Of a stretch of DNA of 64,000 nucleotides, positions 43,093 through 52,107 are shown in pieces. Under the pieces are notes generated by a model that made no database searches, was not told the origin of the DNA, and saw only the letters and a list, made by a program, of their open reading frames with translations. The translations under genes and the position numbers were made by a program. The DNA is taken from assembly GCF_001439685.1 (NCBI RefSeq), contig NZ_JYLH01000018.1:1-64000 (forward strand), in the 5' to 3' direction. The DNA is from Pseudomonas libanensis. GTDB lineage: Bacteria > Pseudomonadota > Gammaproteobacteria > Pseudomonadales > Pseudomonadaceae. How positions within the stretch are numbered: position 1 is the first letter of the stretch; each line of letters opens with the position of its first letter.

Positions 43093-45924
43093 ATGTCCAA
43101 CCGTGAAATAACCCGGCGCTCGTTCCTCCAGGGCGGGCTGGTGGCAGGTGTGAGCGTCACGCTCACGCCGCTCAGCACCCAGGCGCTGGCGGCCTTGATG
43201 GAAAACAGTGTCACCGTGCCCTCCGAAAAATGGCTGGGCAATAACGGCAAGGCGCGCCAGCGTAACGATGCCTTGTCGAAAGTCTGCGGCAGCAAAGTCT
43301 TCGCCCGCGACATCCGCTCCAGGGACATGCCCGGCTGGCCTGCGCAGCAAGGTCACGCCATGCTGCTCAAGACCACCAAGGCCGACCATATCTATGCGGG
43401 CTACGACCTGGCGTGGCTCGGCGCCGACCTGCAGCCGGACCGTATTGTTACCGCTGCCGACCTGGACAACGACGGTATCGTGTTCCCGGAAGAACATGCT
43501 CCGGATCCACTGTTGCCAGAAGGCAAGGTGCCGATGTTCATCGGTCATCCGGTGGCGATCCTGATCTGGAACGATTTCGAGCGGTTCCGTCAGGCAAAAA
43601 ATAAACTCAAGTTCAATGACAAGGCGATTCGTTACGGCGCCAAAGTGCCGTACTACCAAGGCGACCCTTACGGTAGCTTTCGCTATGTGCGCGTTGGCGG
43701 CCCGACCTCGGCAGATGAGGATGAATTCGCCAGCCTCAAGGATTCGATCCTGTTCCCGATGCTGAAAAACCGGCGCCCGGTGTGGAATTCCCAGCCAAAC
43801 CTGCACGGCAACCTGACCGAGCGCGGTCTGTTCTACGCCGAGCGCATGAAGAGCCAGATCAACACGCCGCCGGACAACTGGCTGGTGTTTGACGAGCGCT
43901 ACAAGACCCCTTCGATCGAGCCCGCGGCCATGGAGCCGGATAACGGCAACGGTTGGTACGATCCAGCGACCAAGACCCTGCACTTCGTAGTGGCCACCCA
44001 GTGCCCATTGGAAGTTGCGACCGAGACCGCAAAAATGATCTCGCCGTCGCGCTTCGGCCTGGCCAACCTGAACATGCACCCTGGTTATACCGTGGGTTAC
44101 GGCTCCAAAGACCACAATATCTTCGTCTACTATGCCGCCCTCGCAGCCTTGTATGGCGGCGGCGTGCCGGTGCGTCTGGCCAATGACCGTTACGAGCAGT
44201 TCCAGAGCGGCATCAAGCGTCACTCGTTCGACATCCGCTATCAGTTGGCTGTCGACAAGAACGATCACAGCTTCAAGATCTTTCTGGCTGACATGAGCGT
44301 CGACGGCGGTGGCCGGATCAACTACAGCCCATCGGTCGCCGCAGTAGGCGCCACGGCCGCGCAATCGATCTACTACATGCCGCAGAACGATCTGCAAGTC
44401 ACCGCCTATCACTCGCGGGGCGTTGAAGCCGGTTCGATGCGCGGGTACGGCACCCTGCAGAGCATGGCCGCGACGGAAATGATGGTCGACGAAATCGCCG
44501 GTCGCCTCGGTGTGGATGCCATCGAGCTGCGTCGCAAGAATGCACTGCGTTCGGGCATGAAGAACACCCAGGGCGCCATTCCTGCCGGTGCCTTGCGCCT
44601 GCACGAAATTCTCGACAAGGCTGCTGTGCACGACGTGTGGAAGAACCGTGACGCGATCAAGAAACAACGCGAAGCCGCTGACCCGGATAACTGGTACGGC
44701 GTCGGTTTCGCCATCTGCCAGAAAGACTTCGGCACCGGTTCCGAAGCGCCGATGGCCAGTATCGAATTCAGCGCAGACGGTCGCATCAGCCTGCGCCACA
44801 TCGGTATCGAAATCGGCACCGGCATGTCTACCTCGCAGTCGCTGGTGGTCGCTGATTTCCTCGGCAGCCCGGCGCACGAGGTGAAGACCGGCGAAACAGA
44901 CTGGAAAGAGATGCAGCTGATCACCAGTGGCAACCCTTACATCATGAGCCAGGCCGAGCAGGACAATCTGCTGCGCAATCCGCGGTGGGTTGGCAAGCTC
45001 GCTTCGGCGTCTTCGGCCACCAACTCGGCGTATTACTTCAGCCACGCCACCCGTGAAGCGGCACGCGTACTGTTCAACCACGGTTTGTGGCCGGCGGCGC
45101 TGGAGATCTGGCGTCAGGGCCCGTTCGGCGGCCAGGCCAACCCCTATGTGGTACGCCGTGAGGATGCGCATTGGGTCGACGGCAAGCTCACCGCCAACGG
45201 CATGCAGCCGTTGAGCTTTGAGGTGTTGGCCAAACACGCCCACGAGCGTGGCCTGGTCACCGCTGCCACGGTCCACGGGTTCAACCGCTGGAGCTGGGCA
45301 GAGGCTGAATACAGCATCGACGGCGTGCGCGAGCGTCTGCCCCTCGATGGTCTGGCGGTGAAGTACGGCGACGGTGCACCGAAAGCCAAGCAAGCGCTGA
45401 TGAGCACCGCCGGTTTCCACCTGTTGGACCGCCAGAACATCAGCTACCCCGCGACGCAGTTGAACAACGCTGCCGTGACTTACTACAGCCCGGTGGCCAC
45501 ATTGGTCGAGTTGAAGGTCAACAAGGGCTCGGCGCAGGTCGAAGTGCTCAATCACCATTCGTGGATCGAGTGCGGCCGTGTGTTGGTAGAGGAATTGGTT
45601 AAAGGCCAGCTCGAAGGCGGCGTCGCCATGGGTATCGGTCACGCGTTGATGGAGGAGATGCCGCTGTACGAAGGCGGGCCGGGGGAGGGCGACTGGAACT
45701 TCAACCGTTACCGTCTGCCGATGGCGCGTCACGTAGCCGTGTGGAAGCAAACGTCGGAGATTCTGCCGGCGTTGTCGCCAAGCGACCCGTCCAAGGGGAT
45801 CGCTGAAGTGGTGATGATCCCGATCGTCGGGGCCATCGGTAACGCCGTGGCCCATGCCATCGGTAAACGTGTTCGCGACCTGCCAATCACGGCTGAGCGC
45901 ATCAAGGAGGCCCTCAATGGCTGA
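43093..45924 (+). CDS. Molybdopterin-binding oxidoreductase large subunit (isoquinoline/aldehyde oxidoreductase family)
   Basis: A 943-residue catalytic subunit of the xanthine oxidase superfamily. The start MSNREITRRSFLQGGLVAG is a twin-arginine (Tat) signal, so the folded enzyme is exported to the periplasm. Family segments include RSRDMPGWPAQQ, GYGSKDHN, RGVEAGSMRGYG and the C-terminal GIGHALMEEMPLYEGG. It forms a complex with the 2Fe-2S subunit (8-nt overlap) and the cytochrome c encoded next, which pass electrons to the respiratory chain. Relatives oxidise aldehydes or N-heterocycles (isoquinoline, nicotinate); substrate is not set. A gaggat site precedes ATG 43093. Confidence 0.9.
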   Translation: MSNREITRRSFLQGGLVAGVSVTLTPLSTQALAALMENSVTVPSEKWLGNNGKARQRNDALSKVCGSKVFARDIRSRDMPGWPAQQGHAMLLKTTKADHIYAGYDLAWLGADLQPDRIVTAADLDNDGIVFPEEHAPDPLLPEGKVPMFIGHPVAILIWNDFERFRQAKNKLKFNDKAIRYGAKVPYYQGDPYGSFRYVRVGGPTSADEDEFASLKDSILFPMLKNRRPVWNSQPNLHGNLTERGLFYAERMKSQINTPPDNWLVFDERYKTPSIEPAAMEPDNGNGWYDPATKTLHFVVATQCPLEVATETAKMISPSRFGLANLNMHPGYTVGYGSKDHNIFVYYAALAALYGGGVPVRLANDRYEQFQSGIKRHSFDIRYQLAVDKNDHSFKIFLADMSVDGGGRINYSPSVAAVGATAAQSIYYMPQNDLQVTAYHSRGVEAGSMRGYGTLQSMAATEMMVDEIAGRLGVDAIELRRKNALRSGMKNTQGAIPAGALRLHEILDKAAVHDVWKNRDAIKKQREAADPDNWYGVGFAICQKDFGTGSEAPMASIEFSADGRISLRHIGIEIGTGMSTSQSLVVADFLGSPAHEVKTGETDWKEMQLITSGNPYIMSQAEQDNLLRNPRWVGKLASASSATNSAYYFSHATREAARVLFNHGLWPAALEIWRQGPFGGQANPYVVRREDAHWVDGKLTANGMQPLSFEVLAKHAHERGLVTAATVHGFNRWSWAEAEYSIDGVRERLPLDGLAVKYGDGAPKAKQALMSTAGFHLLDRQNISYPATQLNNAAVTYYSPVATLVELKVNKGSAQVEVLNHHSWIECGRVLVEELVKGQLEGGVAMGIGHALMEEMPLYEGGPGEGDWNFNRYRLPMARHVAVWKQTSEILPALSPSDPSKGIAEVVMIPIVGAIGNAVAHAIGKRVRDLPITAERIKEALNG

Positions 45925-46456
45925 CCGTCCGCTTCAACTGACCCTCAATGGTCAATCCGTCGGCCCGGTGGACATCCCTGATGACCTGCCGATGATCGAT
46001 TACCTGCACGAATACAAGAACCTCACCGGCTCGCGGCTTGGCTGTGGCCAAGGCATTTGCCACGCTTGCGTGGTGATCGTCGACAACCCGGATGGCACCA
46101 GTGAAGAAGTGCGCACGTGCATCACCGGTGCGCATTATTTCGAAGGCAAGAAAGTGCGCACCATCGAATCCCACGCCAAGCGTGACGAGTCGGGGCAGGT
46201 CACAGAGCTGAATCCGATCCAGCAGCGCTTCGTGGACGAGTTCGCGTTCCAGTGCAGCTACTGCGCACCGGGCTTCGTTAATGCGGCGACGGTGTTGGTG
46301 GAAAAGCTGCAACGCCAGCCGATTGTGCAAAGCCAACTGGAGCAGGTTATCGAAGACAGCCTGGGCCATCACATCTGCCGGTGCACCGGGTACGTGCGTT
46401 ACTACAACGCCACCCGCAACGTGCTGAACGATCTCGGCCTGGTCAAGGAGGGTTAA
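45917..46456 (+). CDS. 2Fe-2S subunit of the molybdenum oxidoreductase
   Basis: A 179-residue iron-sulfur subunit carrying two 2Fe-2S clusters: an N-terminal plant-ferredoxin type (GCGQGICHACVVIV ... C) and a C-terminal four-helix type (CSYCAPGF and CRCTGYVRYY). It starts inside the end of the large-subunit gene with a caaggagg site. It has no export signal, so it probably travels with the Tat-targeted partner. It passes electrons from the molybdenum centre to the cytochrome. Confidence 0.95.
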   Translation: MADRPLQLTLNGQSVGPVDIPDDLPMIDYLHEYKNLTGSRLGCGQGICHACVVIVDNPDGTSEEVRTCITGAHYFEGKKVRTIESHAKRDESGQVTELNPIQQRFVDEFAFQCSYCAPGFVNAATVLVEKLQRQPIVQSQLEQVIEDSLGHHICRCTGYVRYYNATRNVLNDLGLVKEG

Positions 46457-46458
46457 GC

Positions 46459-47694
46459 ATGAAGCTATTTCTGACCCGCCTGACCCTGGCGGTCGGCCTG
46501 GCTGCGCCGGTGTTGTTTGCCCATGCCGATGATCAGGTCAAGCGCGGCGAATACCTCGCCCGCGCAGCTGACTGCATGGCGTGCCACACGGCACCGGGCG
46601 GCGCGCCATTTGCGGGCGGCCTGCCGATCGTCTCGCCGTTCGGCACGATCTATGGCACCAATATCACGCCGAGCAAAGCGCAGGGCATCGGTTTGTACAG
46701 CGATGAGGAGTTCTTCGCTGCGCTGACCGAAGGCAAGCGTCGCGACGGTGCGCATTTGTATCCGGCGATGCCGTACACCTCGTACCACCTGATGCCCCGT
46801 GAAGATTCCGACGCGATTCATGCGTATCTGAAAACCATCGAGCCCATAGAACGCGCAGCGCCAGAGACCCGCCTGAGCTTTCCGTTCAATGTGCGCCTGG
46901 GCCTGATCGGCTGGAACCTGCTGTACGGCAAAGCCCTGGAACTGGAGCCGGCCGAAGGCAAGAGCGACGCCTGGAAACGCGGCCAGTACATGGTCGAGGT
47001 ACTCGGTCATTGTGGCGAATGCCACACACCTCGCGGCCTGCCGGGTGCGATGCAATTGGACAAGCGCCTGACCGGCGGCATTCTCAACGGGTATCTGGCG
47101 CCGAGCCTGCTCGCCACTGACCTGGCGGCTCGCGGCTGGAATGAGCAGGACCTGGCCACATTCCTCAAGCACGGCATGAGTGCCCAAGGCACGATGTTTA
47201 ACGAGATGTTCCCGGTGTTCCATAACAGCACCCAGGGCCTGAGCGATCCGGATCTGGCCGCGATGGCGACGTTCCTGCTGGGCGATAAACCGCCGCCGGC
47301 CCGAGCGCTGGTCGAAGTGCCCGTGGATAAGCTCAGCCCGAGCGCTCAGCGCGGTCGTCAGGAATACCTGAACGTCTGCGCCGGTTGTCATGCCGCGGGT
47401 GGTGAAGGCAAACCACACATCGCGGTGGCCATGCGCGGCAACACCACGCTGCGTCTGGAAGACCCGCGCAACCTGCTGCGGGTGATCGAGGACGGTATCG
47501 GCGAGCAGAAGTTTTCCGGGTTCGAGCACATGCAGCCGATGCCGGGGTTCGCCGGAAAGCTCAGTGCGCAACAGCTCACCGATCTGCTCAATTACCTGCG
47601 CCAAGGCTGGGGCGGCCAATCGGCTGAGCTGGCCGTCAGCAATGTGCAGAAGCTGCAAGCCCAGGCGCCGTCCGTCGAACACAACGCGCATTGA
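46459..47694 (+). CDS. Tri-haem cytochrome c subunit
   Basis: A 411-residue precursor with a Sec signal peptide (MKLFLTRLTLAVGLAAPVLFAHA) and three class I haem sites, CMACH (39-43), CGECH and CAGCH. It resembles the cytochrome subunits of membrane-linked alcohol, gluconate and aldehyde dehydrogenases. It follows the iron-sulfur subunit gene by 2 nt with aaggagg and is the electron exit of the complex, probably toward ubiquinone or terminal oxidase. Confidence 0.95.
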   Translation: MKLFLTRLTLAVGLAAPVLFAHADDQVKRGEYLARAADCMACHTAPGGAPFAGGLPIVSPFGTIYGTNITPSKAQGIGLYSDEEFFAALTEGKRRDGAHLYPAMPYTSYHLMPREDSDAIHAYLKTIEPIERAAPETRLSFPFNVRLGLIGWNLLYGKALELEPAEGKSDAWKRGQYMVEVLGHCGECHTPRGLPGAMQLDKRLTGGILNGYLAPSLLATDLAARGWNEQDLATFLKHGMSAQGTMFNEMFPVFHNSTQGLSDPDLAAMATFLLGDKPPPARALVEVPVDKLSPSAQRGRQEYLNVCAGCHAAGGEGKPHIAVAMRGNTTLRLEDPRNLLRVIEDGIGEQKFSGFEHMQPMPGFAGKLSAQQLTDLLNYLRQGWGGQSAELAVSNVQKLQAQAPSVEHNAH

Positions 47695-47716
47695 TAGCAG
47701 TGTAGAAAGCGCTCAA

Positions 47717-47751
47717 CCAGTGTGGGAGCGAGCAAGTCGCTCTCACACTGG
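47717..47751. terminator. Hairpin between convergent genes
   Basis: Arms ccagtgtgggagcga and tcgctctcacactgg form a nearly perfect 15-bp stem with a gcaag loop between the cytochrome c and PuuB-like genes. It resembles a REP-derived bidirectional terminator. Confidence 0.65.
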
Positions 47752-47759
47752 ACGTGTGT

Positions 47760-49043
47760 CTACATTCCGAATTTATCCCGTAGCCCGTAATACCAAGCCC
47801 CCAGCGCCGCAAATGGCGTGCGCAACAGCTGCCCACCCGGGAACGGGTAATGCGGCAGGTCGGCAAACGCATCAAAACGCTCTGCCTGCCCCCGCAATGC
47901 TTCCGCCAATACCTTGCCTGCCAGGTGCGTGTACGTCACGCCATGGCCACTGCAACCCTGTGAGTAATAGATGTTGTCGCCAAGACGGCCGACCTGGGGC
48001 AAGCGCGACAGCGTCAGCAGGAAGTTGCCGGTCCAGGCGTAATCGATCTTCACATCCTTCAACTGCGGGAACGCCTTGAGCATTTTCGGCCGGATGATTG
48101 CCTCGATATTCGCCGGGTCTCTAGCGCCGTACACCACGCCGCCGCCGAAGATCAGGCGCTTGTCGCTGGTGAGGCGGTAGTAGTCGAGCAGGTAGTTGCA
48201 GTCCTCGACACAGTAATCCTGCGGCAACAAGGTCCTGGCCAGTTCGTCGCCCAGTGGTGCAGTGGTGATCACCTGCGTGCCACACGGCATCGACTTGGCC
48301 GCCAGCTCCGGCACCAGGTTCCCCAGGTAGGCGTTGCCTGCGACGATGATGAATTTGGCTCTGACCCTGCCTTCGGCGGTGTGCACCACGGGGTTGGCGC
48401 CGCGCTCGATGCGCACCGCAGCCGATTGCTCATAGATCGTACCGCCCAGGGACTCAACCGCGGCCGCTTCGCCCAGCGCCAGGTTAAGCGGGTGGATGTG
48501 CCCGCCGCTCATGTCCAGCAAGCCGCCGACATAGTTGTCACAGGCCACTACCTCGCGAATACGGCGTTCGTCCAGCAACTCCAGCTGCGTATGGCCGTAT
48601 CGTTCCCACAGGCGCTTCTGCGACTCCAGATGGCCCATGTGTTTGCTGTTGAGCGCGGCGAACACACCGCCGTCCTTCAAGTCGCACTGGATCTGATACT
48701 TGGCCACGCGCTCGCGGATGATCTTGCCGCCTTCAAAGGCCATCTGCCCGAGCAGTTGTGCTTGCTTGGGGCCGACACTGCGCTCGATCACATCGATATC
48801 ACGGCTGTAGCTGTTGACGATCTGCCCACCATTGCGGCCTGAGGCGCCAAAGCCGACCTTGGCCGCTTCCAGGACAGTCACGCGAAAGCCGTTCTCCAGC
48901 AGGAACAATGCGCTGGAAAGCCCGGTATAGCCGGCACCAATCACGCACACATCGGTTTCAACGTCGCCCTGCAGTGCCGGGCGAGGTGGAACTGCATTGG
49001 CGGAAGCGGCGTAATATGACTGGGGGTAGGGGGTGTTCGCCAT
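47760..49043 (-). CDS. FAD-dependent amine oxidase (gamma-glutamylputrescine oxidase-like, PuuB)
   Basis: A 427-residue DAO-family flavoprotein. The dinucleotide fold is DVCVIGAGYTGLSSALFLLENG, followed by GASGRNGGQIVNSYS and a C-terminal FAD contact QGCSGHGVTYTHLAG. In the best-known relatives it oxidises gamma-glutamylputrescine in putrescine breakdown. No other puu genes are next to it, so the amine substrate is inferred. It is convergent with the oxidoreductase operon. Confidence 0.87.
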   Translation of the reverse strand: MANTPYPQSYYAASANAVPPRPALQGDVETDVCVIGAGYTGLSSALFLLENGFRVTVLEAAKVGFGASGRNGGQIVNSYSRDIDVIERSVGPKQAQLLGQMAFEGGKIIRERVAKYQIQCDLKDGGVFAALNSKHMGHLESQKRLWERYGHTQLELLDERRIREVVACDNYVGGLLDMSGGHIHPLNLALGEAAAVESLGGTIYEQSAAVRIERGANPVVHTAEGRVRAKFIIVAGNAYLGNLVPELAAKSMPCGTQVITTAPLGDELARTLLPQDYCVEDCNYLLDYYRLTSDKRLIFGGGVVYGARDPANIEAIIRPKMLKAFPQLKDVKIDYAWTGNFLLTLSRLPQVGRLGDNIYYSQGCSGHGVTYTHLAGKVLAEALRGQAERFDAFADLPHYPFPGGQLLRTPFAALGAWYYGLRDKFGM

Positions 49044-49186
49044 CCTGGAACCTCTGTTTTATATTTTTTACGAGTGCGGCGATCCTACCTGAGTTGAAAA
49101 TTGCCTGCCAGCCACCGGAAAATCACAGGCGTGCCCGGCGCAAATAAAAAATTCGCATATTCATAGGCTTAGCTGCAAAAAAGATG

Positions 49187-49214
49187 TTGACACCCCTCCG
49201 GAATTCCGTAGAAT
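49187..49214 (+). promoter_or_regulatory. Sigma-70 promoter of tRNA-Val(GAC)
   Basis: TTGACA (49187-49192), 16-bp spacer, TAGAAT (49209-49214), 13 bp before the tRNA. Confidence 0.75.
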
Positions 49215-49227
49215 GCCGCCTCACAGC

Positions 49228-49304
49228 AGGCACGTAGCTCAGTTGGTTAGAGCACCACCTTGACATGGTGGGGGTCGTTGGTTCGAGTCCAATCGCGCCT
49301 ACCA
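49228..49304 (+). tRNA. tRNA-Val (GAC), integration site of the island
   Basis: 77-nt cloverleaf with CCA, anticodon GAC in accttGACatggt. The acceptor stem aggcacg/cgcgcct has an A5-C68 mismatch. A tyrosine recombinase remnant abuts its 3' end, the usual picture of integration at a tRNA 3' end. Confidence 0.93.
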
Positions 49305-49338
49305 AACAAAATCCGCTCTGCTGGGCGGTCTTGAGGGG

Positions 49339-49956
49339 TCATCGGAAACGGTGACCCCTTTTTGCTTTCTGCGATTTGCAAAACTTTTGCAAAACTTTTG
49401 CAAAACCCCCACCCCAAAACGCCAACCCGGCGCCCACCTCGACATACTCGATCTTCTTTTCGTCGTGCCCTTCCTGATAATGCTTCGTCATCTTCTCGTC
49501 CGCATGGCCCATGAGCGCTTGGATGTACTCCTGTGGGAAGTTTTGCTGTTCGTACAGCCATGACCCCAGTGCGCGGATCTCGTGAAAAGTGGGGCGCTCA
49601 CCAGTGGGTACGTGGTCGTAGGCGTGTGCTGCGTCCCTGGCCTTACTGAACTCTTTCGTCAAGTAATCCGGCGTGACCGATGTCCAGTGGTCTTTGGCGT
49701 CGATCTGTTCCCGGCGCCGCGCCTTCGGTTTGTAATGGATCAGGTATGGCGATGCCAGCGGCGAACGCAGGCACTCTCCGACAACCTCCCGCAGCGCCGC
49801 CCCCATGGTGATCTTTAGGTGTACGGGGTTATCGTAGCCCTGGGTTTTGCCAGGCGAGACGGTGAGTGTGTTCTTTTCCATGTCAGCAGCCAACTTCAAC
49901 CATGTGACGATATCGTCCCGGCGCTGAAGGCTGGCCAAAGCCAGGCGGATCGCCCG
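49339..49956 (-). pseudogene. Tyrosine recombinase (phage integrase), N-terminally truncated
   Basis: About 200 residues of the catalytic domain remain, beginning at box A (AIRLALASLQRRDDIV, first catalytic Arg) and ending with FHEIRALGSWLYEQQ (second Arg), LMGHADEKM (His) and TKHYQEGH (nucleophile Tyr). The N-terminal arm- and core-binding domains are missing: upstream the frame meets a stop and the capsid gene end. The 3' end, next to tRNA-Val, includes three 11-bp direct repeats (tttgcaaaact, 49375-49407). Probably inactive. Confidence 0.85.
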
Positions 49957-49957
49957 T

Positions 49958-50630
49958 TTAAGTCAGGGCGGTGGTCATCACGCCGGCGGTCACCTTGTTG
50001 CTGTCCGAGTGCTTGACCCAGTTGGCGGCCGAACCAACAGCGGCGAGGGTGGGGTTGGCACCGCCAGTGGTTTCCTTCCAGCTGTAGCCCAGCACATCGA
50101 TGTTCACGGTGCCTTCTGCGCGGTAACCAATACCGAGGTTTTCCTCGTCGTTCACCTCATAGGACCGGAAGCCGGGAGCCTGGGATTCAGTGATCACGAC
50201 AGCATTCGGCAACAGACCGAAAATCACGTCAGCCGGTGCGGTATCGGTCACCAGCACTGGCTTGCCCAGCGTGCCAGGCAGACCGCCGTAGATGACGACG
50301 CCAGCCTCCTCGTAGACCTTGTTCGCGATCGCTTCGTCCACGATGTCGAAATAGGCCGACGAGTGCATGACCCACAGGGCAATGCGACCGAACTTGTCGC
50401 CGAACTTACGCATCCCGCGAGTCAGGGTTTTCTTGCCATCGGTCTCGATGTTGGCCGAGACCACCATGCCAGCGTTGGAACCGATCGCGGCACGCAGTGC
50501 AGCGGTGGCGTAGTGGATGAAGCCTTCCAGGGTAGCGTCGGCCACGTCAACGCCGATGATTTGGGAGAACTCATCCACCGGACGGCCACGACGCTTGAAC
50601 GCTTCTTCCGTGGCCTGGTACCTGTTCGGC
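49958..50630 (-). pseudogene. Phage major capsid protein, C-terminal fragment
   Basis: About 223 residues of a capsid-like protein (RYQATEEAFKRRGRPVDE, RKFGDKFGRIALWVMHSS, EEAGVVIYGGLPGTLGKPVLV, ending GVMTTALT). The N-terminal half is missing: around 50615-50630 the sequence switches to the end of the metallopeptidase-like gene in another frame. The intact C terminus stops at 49958 and runs directly into the integrase fragment. This shows deletions on both sides. Confidence 0.75.
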
Positions 50631-50858
50631 CTGGCCAAGGACTGTGCGTCCCTGCTTGGCGAAGCTCGAAGACGCCCAAATGATCCGAATGTCTGCATCC
50701 AGTAGATGGGCATGATCTTCGTTGTAGATGCTGCCGGTGTCGGCAAGGATCTCAGCTTGGAGCCATTCAAACACCTCTGGGGCGGAAGTCAGGCGTATGC
50801 CGAAGTCGGAAAGCTCGGACTGCTCAAGCAGTGACGATGGAGGGTATGGCCTGTCCAT
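50631..50858 (-). pseudogene. Putative phage metallopeptidase-like protein, N-terminal fragment
   Basis: An intact start (MDRPYPPSSLLEQSE, with an aaggtgat site) leads into APEVFEWLQAEILADTGSIYNEDHAHLLDADIRIIW and GRTVLGQAEQV, which resembles the putative phage metallopeptidase family found near structural genes. The expected second half is gone; the frame passes into capsid sequence read out of frame and ends at 50571. Family assignment is moderate. Confidence 0.55.
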
Positions 50859-50931
50859 GGATCACCTTGAGCTTGTAATGGTGGCGCGTTGCCGGTATTG
50901 GTGAGGATCGACTCAACGGAAGGAAAGCAGC

Positions 50932-51141
50932 ATGTCTGAAGCTTTGAAAGCAATAGCAACAACCGGGAACCTTTCTTACAACCGACTCGCGCCGGATAGT
51001 CAGCGCGGTGTTGCAGGCGCGATTGCGCTTGAGTTGATCTTAGGCGCCGTTTCTTCCGGAAAACCACACGATCTTGAAACCGAACTTGGCCGGCTTTCAT
51101 TGTACGTTGATCAGATTCAAGAAGCCCTGAAAGCCAAGTGA
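50932..51141 (+). CDS. Small protein of unknown function in the island
   Basis: 69 residues (MSEALKAIATTGNLSYNRL...DLETELGRLSLYVDQIQEALKAK), predicted mostly helical and cytoplasmic. A good ggaaggaaag site precedes the ATG. It is on the plus strand, opposite to the neighbouring phage genes. No family recognised. Confidence 0.65.
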   Translation: MSEALKAIATTGNLSYNRLAPDSQRGVAGAIALELILGAVSSGKPHDLETELGRLSLYVDQIQEALKAK

Positions 51142-51197
51142 TCCATCCGTGCCGCACTCACCTGCGGCACATCACCATTAATAGTGCTTTTCCGGGA

Positions 51198-51677
51198 TTA
51201 TTTTTTTGTGGAGGTCACCTTGTGCACAAAGGTATTCAGAGCCTCCTCTGAAATGCCGAGCTCGACTTGGAAGTCGTGAACAGCTTTTGAGAGAGAAGAA
51301 CAAAAATCAATAAACTGAGCCTGAGTCAGGTCAACAATATCTTCTGGTAAGACAGGGTAAGTCCGCGCATTGACCGCTTTCACCCCTCCGGCATTTTTAC
51401 TAGTGAAAAATCGGCCATGGGCAAACGTATTCCGTTTCGAATCCGCGAACAAAGCTTCAGCCTTCGTTACCGTATCTGCCAAGCTAGGGTGGGCGCTTAA
51501 CAATGCCTTCAATGTAAGAATCTTGGCTCCAATTGTCTTCCGACCAAACTCCTTAGGAAATTCTTCCAGGGGTGTTTGGGTATGGTGCACAAATTGGTAA
51601 TCGAGGAGCGACTCAAACCCAGAAAACGTGACATGGAGAAGACCGTAAAGCGCCCAAGTTCTTTCAGAATGGTCCAT
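51198..51677 (-). CDS. HEPN-like protein of unknown function
   Basis: A 159-residue helical protein starting MDHSERTWALYGLLHVTFSGFESLLDY. It has SKRNTFAHGRF at about residues 83-93, which fits the R-(N)-x3-H active-site motif of HEPN RNases, in a helix context typical of that fold. HEPN proteins often act in toxin-antitoxin and anti-phage systems. No partner antitoxin (for example a nucleotidyltransferase) is adjacent. An alternative GTG lies at 51716. The lower GC content suggests transfer with the island. Confidence 0.6.
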   Translation of the reverse strand: MDHSERTWALYGLLHVTFSGFESLLDYQFVHHTQTPLEEFPKEFGRKTIGAKILTLKALLSAHPSLADTVTKAEALFADSKRNTFAHGRFFTSKNAGGVKAVNARTYPVLPEDIVDLTQAQFIDFCSSLSKAVHDFQVELGISEEALNTFVHKVTSTKK

Positions 51678-51771
51678 CGTATTGTGCCTTTTTAATGCAA
51701 AAGGCGAGTATTGCACATGCAGTCCCTATCGACTGCTCTCGCGAAAGCCCTCCTCCCAAATGCTGAAAATT

Positions 51772-52107
51772 TTACTTCTCTCCACTGCCAAGTTCTCCCT
51801 TATCTACCATGCATTGTTCGCAATTCAACATACGACACAGCCAGACCCTCACCCGCTGCCAATACGTAACCATGAAGATGTGGCGGGCTCCGGCCAGGGC
51901 CAGGGCGACATGTAGCGTCAGGCCAGCACTGGTCGGGCCGAAGAAGATGTTCTGGCCGCGCGCCATAACGACAAAGCCGCTGATGGCGATCGTCGAGTAG
52001 ATCAGCTTCCCGAGGATGCCGTCCCTCACCTTCCCGCTCAGTACGCACCAGGTCGCCCAGGCTGCGATCAGGCCGCAGGCGATGGAGTTGATCAGTTCAA
52101 GATTCAT
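51772..52107 (-). CDS. Phage holin-like small membrane protein
   Basis: 111 residues with three hydrophobic stretches (IACGLIAAWATWCVLSG, LIYSTIAISGFVVMA, LTLHVALALAGARHIFMV) and a hydrophilic tail with CRMLNCEQC. It overlaps the upstream holin-like gene by 4 nt, which suggests a holin/antiholin pair for lysis. Assignment is by size, topology and context. Confidence 0.65.
   Translation of the reverse strand: MNLELINSIACGLIAAWATWCVLSGKVRDGILGKLIYSTIAISGFVVMARGQNIFFGPTSAGLTLHVALALAGARHIFMVTYWQRVRVWLCRMLNCEQCMVDKGELGSGEK

Noticed and set aside
43069..45855. A 928-codon open frame on the minus strand opposite the molybdenum oxidoreductase gene
   Set aside because: It mirrors a clear family member on the other strand; its composition (His/Arg/Val-rich) is that of a high-GC shadow frame and it has no ribosome binding site or known motif.
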